Source of the DNA: Flavobacteriaceae bacterium PS02293
Lineage (GTDB): Bacteria > Bacteroidota > Bacteroidia > Flavobacteriales > Weeksellaceae
Direction: 5' to 3'
Length of the DNA: 64,000 nt
Assembly: GCA_029960045.1 (NCBI GenBank)
Contig: JASCOV010000013.1
Location: 40,598-104,597 of the forward strand
Each line of letters begins with the position of its first letter. Positions within the stretch are counted from its first letter, which is position 1. A model generated the notes under the pieces. It had not been told where the DNA came from. It ran no database searches and saw only the letters and a program-made list of their open reading frames with translations. This document shows, piece by piece, positions 60,979-64,000 of the stretch. The position numbers and the translations under genes were made by a program.

Positions 60979-61726
60979 AAAATTCTCCCAGATCTATTTT
61001 TAAATGAGCGGTGTAAATATCGTTATTAATACTTTTCGTCAGTTTGTAATGACTTTTGTAAATCATTTTTAATCTTTGATCAAAAGAGCCGCTTCCGAAA
61101 CCGCTGTTTTCCTTTTGCATCGGTGTTTTTTCGGAAATCTTATTGCTGACTTTCATCTCGAACTGACGATTTTCCAGGATTAGATTAATTGAAATAAAAG
61201 AATCTTGTGCGAGGAAATCTGTGTGTTTAAAAGCATTTTCTATCAAATCAACAGAAATCAGTGGCGCGAAAATTTTCTCTGAATAGATAGAATCTTCCTT
61301 GTCAATTTTAGATTTAATTCTAAGGTCAAAAAGTGGATTGATTTTGATTTTATTAATGTCGATCAAACTCATAGCAAAGTCGAGTTCTGCTTTTGCGCTG
61401 ACGTATTTGTTGCTGCTTTCGTAGAGAATGTAATCCAGAATATTTGCCAATTTATCAAGCGAAATATAAGTCTGATAGGCGTGCGACTGGACAGAATTGA
61501 GGATATTTTTAAAAAGATGTGGATTCAGTTTGGTTTCGATGTGATCCAGTCTTACGTTTTCCAATTTCTTTTCGATGACTTTATAATTGTCTTCAAGTAT
61601 TTTATTTTTTGTTTTGGCAGATTTGTATTTTCCGTAAAGAAAAAATGATAGAACAATTAGAAGAAAAATGGCGAAAATTCCTCCAAATAGAAAATAATCC
61701 GGGAGCAATAGATTTCTGCCATTCAT
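60953..61726 (-). CDS. LytS-type sensor histidine kinase (second system)
   Basis: A small kinase of 257 residues: a single membrane helix (about 11-31), a coiled linker, then the LytS-type phosphoacceptor H70 in KLNPHLFKNILNS and an ATPase domain with LIENAFKHTDF and GFGSGSFDQRLKM. With no substantial sensor domain outside, it may respond to an intramembrane or partner-protein signal. The 3' end overlaps the regulator gene by 26 nt, showing translational coupling. Confidence 0.9.
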   Translation of the reverse strand: MNGRNLLLPDYFLFGGIFAIFLLIVLSFFLYGKYKSAKTKNKILEDNYKVIEKKLENVRLDHIETKLNPHLFKNILNSVQSHAYQTYISLDKLANILDYILYESSNKYVSAKAELDFAMSLIDINKIKINPLFDLRIKSKIDKEDSIYSEKIFAPLISVDLIENAFKHTDFLAQDSFISINLILENRQFEMKVSNKISEKTPMQKENSGFGSGSFDQRLKMIYKSHYKLTKSINNDIYTAHLKIDLGEFYDKMRYTR

Positions 61727-61793
61727 TTGATAGAAGTTAGAAGTTAGGTTTTAGAAATTAGATTTTTAGATATCGCTTTTAGAACATGATTTT

Positions 61794-61862
61794 GTCATTC
61801 CGTAGGAATCTAAATTGCTATATTTTGTATGTTGAGATTCCTACGGAATGACAAACGTAATG
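61794..61862. repeat. Palindromic repeat, variant-stem copy
   Basis: Perfect 18-bp arms GTCATTCCGTAGGAATCT (61794-61811) / AGATTCCTACGGAATGAC (61845-61862) around a 33-nt loop. It ends 2 nt from the stop codon of the gene at 61865. Confidence 0.88.
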
Positions 61863-61864
61863 TC

Positions 61865-62236
61865 TTATTTTGTTTTTTTCAATCCTTTAAATTCAGCTGT
61901 TTCTTTGCATTTAGAATAATTGATTTCAAATCTTGGATTATCTTTTGGATAGATTAGAAGATATTCCGGGCAAGGCTGAATCTGAGGTTTGCTTCTGTCA
62001 AAATCAATTTTTCCTGCAGATATAATGCTGTCTTTTAAGAATTGTTCTGAAATTTTATTGACTTCCATTTCTACCTGAAACTCGGGAGAATAAATGAAAT
62101 CTTTGGTCAAAGTTTCAGCAATCACTCTGTCATTGGGGAAATAAGAACAGGAAGTTCCTTTCTGGTTAAGGATAAAAAAGACGATCATTAATCCAGGAAT
62201 AAGACCTATTGCGTAGAATTTAAGTTTTTTGAGCAT
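61865..62236 (-). CDS. Small membrane-anchored protein of unknown function
   Basis: A 123-residue protein with a single N-terminal membrane helix (about 6-24) that could also be an uncleaved signal. The rest is polar and probably periplasmic, with two Cys-containing segments (TSCSYFPNDRVIAETL and IQPCPEYLLIYPKDNPRF) and a third Cys in YSKCKE. The family resembles short unnamed flavobacterial proteins preceding alanine dehydrogenase genes, but I cannot assign a role. It follows the alanine-dehydrogenase-like gene by 9 nt. Confidence 0.65.
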   Translation of the reverse strand: MLKKLKFYAIGLIPGLMIVFFILNQKGTSCSYFPNDRVIAETLTKDFIYSPEFQVEMEVNKISEQFLKDSIISAGKIDFDRSKPQIQPCPEYLLIYPKDNPRFEINYSKCKETAEFKGLKKTK

Positions 62237-62245
62237 TGTTGAGTC

Positions 62246-63445
62246 TTAGAAAATCAATAGATTAATATCGTGATATGGAAGATCGAATCTGTTGCAAATC
62301 AACTGTTTCGTATGTCTTCCTTTGTACATGTAAAGTGATTGTTTGATCTCTGCTTTATGGATCAACATATTTTCGAATCCGCCTTCTTCGTCGTAACCTA
62401 AAAGATAACTTAAGAAGAAATTGCTGACTGCTTTCGTCGTCGTTCTTGGCATTTTCGAAGTTAAGTTCGGTAATCCGCAATGGATTACGCCGTGTTTTAC
62501 AACAAAAGGATTTTCAGTCGTTGTTAATTCGGAAGTTTCAATTACTTTTCCGTTATCGATAGTGATGTCGATGATGACGCTTCCTTTTTTCATTTTCATT
62601 ACCATATCTTCGGTAACGATTGGTGGGAGATTAAGTCTTGGTAAAGCTCCGATCACAACATCGGCTCTTCTTAATGACTTAGTTAATTCTTTTGGATCTA
62701 TAATAGAGGTTGGAACGCGACTGTCAACCAAAGTATGAAGTCTTCTCAATTTCGAAAGTGAATTATCAAAGACTTTGACACTTGCTCCAAGTCCAATCGC
62801 TGCTTTTGTAGCAAATTCGCCAACGATTCCTGCGCCCAGAATGACAACTTCTGTTGGACGAACGCCTGTGATTCCGCCAAGCATCAATCCGTTTGACATT
62901 GCCAAAAGTTCGGATGCGTATAATATAGAAACACTTCCTGCGATTTCACCAATTAATCTTACCAAAGAAAGCTGCTTATATTCATCCATTATGAATTCGA
63001 AAGCGATGGCGTTGACTTTTTTACAAGCTAATTTTAAGAAATAATCTTTATCTCTAAGGTTGATTTGCAAGGCAGAAATGAGATAAGTCATCGGTCTCAG
63101 GTACTCGATTTCCTCTTCTGTAGGTGGGTTTATCTTTAAAACAAGATCCTGAGAAAAAGCTACTTTTGGATCGTTTGTAATCTCTGCACCAGCTTCGGAA
63201 TATAAAATATCCGGAAAATGAGAACCGAGTCCAGTTCCGCTTTCGATAATTACTTTATGTCCGTTATTTACCAAAATCTGAACAGCATCCGGAATGATAC
63301 AGGTTCTTTTTTCGTTCAGGCAGGTTTCTTTTGGAATCCCGATGCTGAATGTTTTTCCGCTTTTTTTTACAACTTCAAGTTTCTCTTCCTTAGGAATCAA
63401 ATCTTCCTCGGTAAAAGGCGTAAATATGGTAGATGTACTGCTCAT
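62246..63445 (-). CDS. Alanine dehydrogenase-like NAD-dependent enzyme
   Basis: A 399-residue protein of the alanine dehydrogenase/transhydrogenase-alpha family. IGIPKETCLNEKR, a catalytic-type Lys in LVLKINPPTEEE, a nucleotide-binding VVILGAGIVGEFATKAAIGLGASV with an Asp in VKVFDNS (NAD type), and VIIDITIDNGK are visible. The His that follows YL in well-studied alanine dehydrogenases (YLHLA) is not present: this protein reads MTYLISALQ. Alanine as substrate is therefore uncertain. About 35 extra N-terminal residues precede the usual start. A TATCTTTG box lies just upstream. Confidence 0.85.
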   Translation of the reverse strand: MSSTSTIFTPFTEEDLIPKEEKLEVVKKSGKTFSIGIPKETCLNEKRTCIIPDAVQILVNNGHKVIIESGTGLGSHFPDILYSEAGAEITNDPKVAFSQDLVLKINPPTEEEIEYLRPMTYLISALQINLRDKDYFLKLACKKVNAIAFEFIMDEYKQLSLVRLIGEIAGSVSILYASELLAMSNGLMLGGITGVRPTEVVILGAGIVGEFATKAAIGLGASVKVFDNSLSKLRRLHTLVDSRVPTSIIDPKELTKSLRRADVVIGALPRLNLPPIVTEDMVMKMKKGSVIIDITIDNGKVIETSELTTTENPFVVKHGVIHCGLPNLTSKMPRTTTKAVSNFFLSYLLGYDEEGGFENMLIHKAEIKQSLYMYKGRHTKQLICNRFDLPYHDINLLIF

Positions 63446-63475
63446 GAAAATGAATCGTTAATCAAAAATAAAGAA

Positions 63476-63483
63476 CAAAGATA
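63476..63483 (-). promoter_or_regulatory. Candidate -7 promoter box of the alanine-dehydrogenase-like gene
   Basis: Minus strand TATCTTTG, exact TAnnTTTG match, 31 nt before the ATG. Confidence 0.5.
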
Positions 63484-63502
63484 AAACAATTTTATGGTAC
63501 GG

Positions 63503-63910
63503 TTAATTAAATTCAATTTCCCGTCCAGATTCTGTATTAGTAATGGTCATTTCGTGAAAATCGTAGCCTTCCAGTTCATCCATATAAATCTCCGGCCATT
63601 CGATAATTGACAAATAACAATTATCCAAATATTCCTCGATCCCAAAATCATAGGCTTCTTCTACAGACTTTAAACGATACAAATCAAAGTGGAAAACTTT
63701 TCCTTTTGGTGTGTCATATTCATTGACGATCGAGTAGGTTGGAGATGAGATTTCGTCTTTGCTTCCTAGTTCTTTCATTAGAAATTGGGAGAAAGTTGTT
63801 TTTCCGGCTCCAAGATTACCTTTTAATAATAAAATAGAATGTTTTATATCGGGAATAATTTGATTCACAACATTATTCCATTCAGCAAGTGTACTGATAG
63901 AAAATTTCAT
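63503..63910 (-). CDS. tsaE: tRNA threonylcarbamoyladenosine biosynthesis ATPase TsaE
   Basis: P-loop ATPase of 135 residues that activates the TsaB/TsaD complex making t6A37 on ANN-decoding tRNAs. Walker A is GNLGAGKT (31-38); PTYSIVNEYDTPKGKVFHFDLYRL and LSIIEWPEIYMDEL are characteristic. Length fits the short TsaE form. The ATG is directly preceded by an unbroken A tract on the coding strand rather than a Shine-Dalgarno sequence. The YrdC-domain protein at 23.9-24.5 kb provides the substrate for the same pathway. Confidence 0.95.
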   Translation of the reverse strand: MKFSISTLAEWNNVVNQIIPDIKHSILLLKGNLGAGKTTFSQFLMKELGSKDEISSPTYSIVNEYDTPKGKVFHFDLYRLKSVEEAYDFGIEEYLDNCYLSIIEWPEIYMDELEGYDFHEMTITNTESGREIEFN

Positions 63911-63927
63911 TTTTTTTTTTTTTTTTT
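63910..63927. repeat. Homopolymer tract directly upstream of tsaE
   Basis: Eighteen consecutive T on the plus strand, that is A18 on the coding strand, of which the last A is the first base of the tsaE ATG. Confidence 0.85.
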
Positions 63928-64000
63928 AAAAAATTAAAATATCTAAAAGAGATTTCACTGATTATTTTTTGAATATATTTTTATTTGTTTGGTTTTTTTT

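Overview
The window is chromosomal DNA from a member of the phylum Bacteroidota, most likely Weeksellaceae (Chryseobacterium, Epilithonimonas or Elizabethkingia group). The DNA is AT-rich. Many genes are preceded by the Bacteroidota -7 box TAnnTTTG and few by a Shine-Dalgarno sequence. It encodes a type IX secretion sorting domain, DUF5686 and SusC-like outer-membrane proteins, lipoproteins with a flavobacterial surface-export signal, and a GOB-like metallo-beta-lactamase. I see no prophage, transposase, integron, CRISPR array, rRNA or tRNA. Identifications come from reading motifs and recalling families; no search was run.

Layout. 1-10 kb: the 3' part of a Zn/Cd P-type ATPase, a GH5 glycosidase with a CBM-like tail, a DUF5686 outer-membrane protein, an alkyltransferase-like DNA repair protein, an M1 aminopeptidase and thymidylate synthase. 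10-21 kb: a membrane protein, a serine hydrolase, an SDR oxidoreductase, then a TolC-MacA-MacB type tripartite exporter followed by a LytS/LytTR two-component pair. The exporter ATPase and permease genes are separated by about 0.7 kb of repeats and hairpins. 21-25 kb: GreA/B-like protein, a 24-residue-repeat protein, CCA-adding enzyme, a candidate small RNA, a YrdC-domain protein. 25-35 kb: TonB receptor plus partner lipoprotein, peptidase E, HD phosphohydrolase, SecG, a T9SS cargo and an S9 peptidase. 35-44 kb: aldose epimerase-like protein, histidine kinase, DEAD-box helicase, two lipoproteins with identical 5' ends, and an ABC-2 exporter. 44-47 kb is the most repeat-rich part: a 21-nt tandem array, palindromic repeats, mevalonate diphosphate decarboxylase with a repeat-derived internal insert, a broken GIY-YIG gene and the GOB-like beta-lactamase. 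47-64 kb: TauE/DUF1634 exporter pair, purK and purE (unlinked), three tandem VGIG-type surface proteins, tyrA, a CPA2 antiporter, a second LytS/LytTR pair, an alanine-dehydrogenase-like enzyme and tsaE.

Most notable observations. (1) Upstream of tyrA lies an apparent ribosome-mediated attenuator: a 16-residue leader peptide with three consecutive Tyr codons, a sequence just after its stop codon that can pair with the terminator, and an intrinsic terminator. (2) Two adjacent copies of a long hairpin between the exporter genes keep perfect 16-bp stems through compensatory changes. (3) A structured element with its own terminator lies between cca and the yrdC-like gene and may be a small RNA. 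(4) Repeat DNA appears to have been absorbed in frame into mevalonate diphosphate decarboxylase. (5) Dispersed palindromic and Flavo-1-like elements occur throughout the second half.
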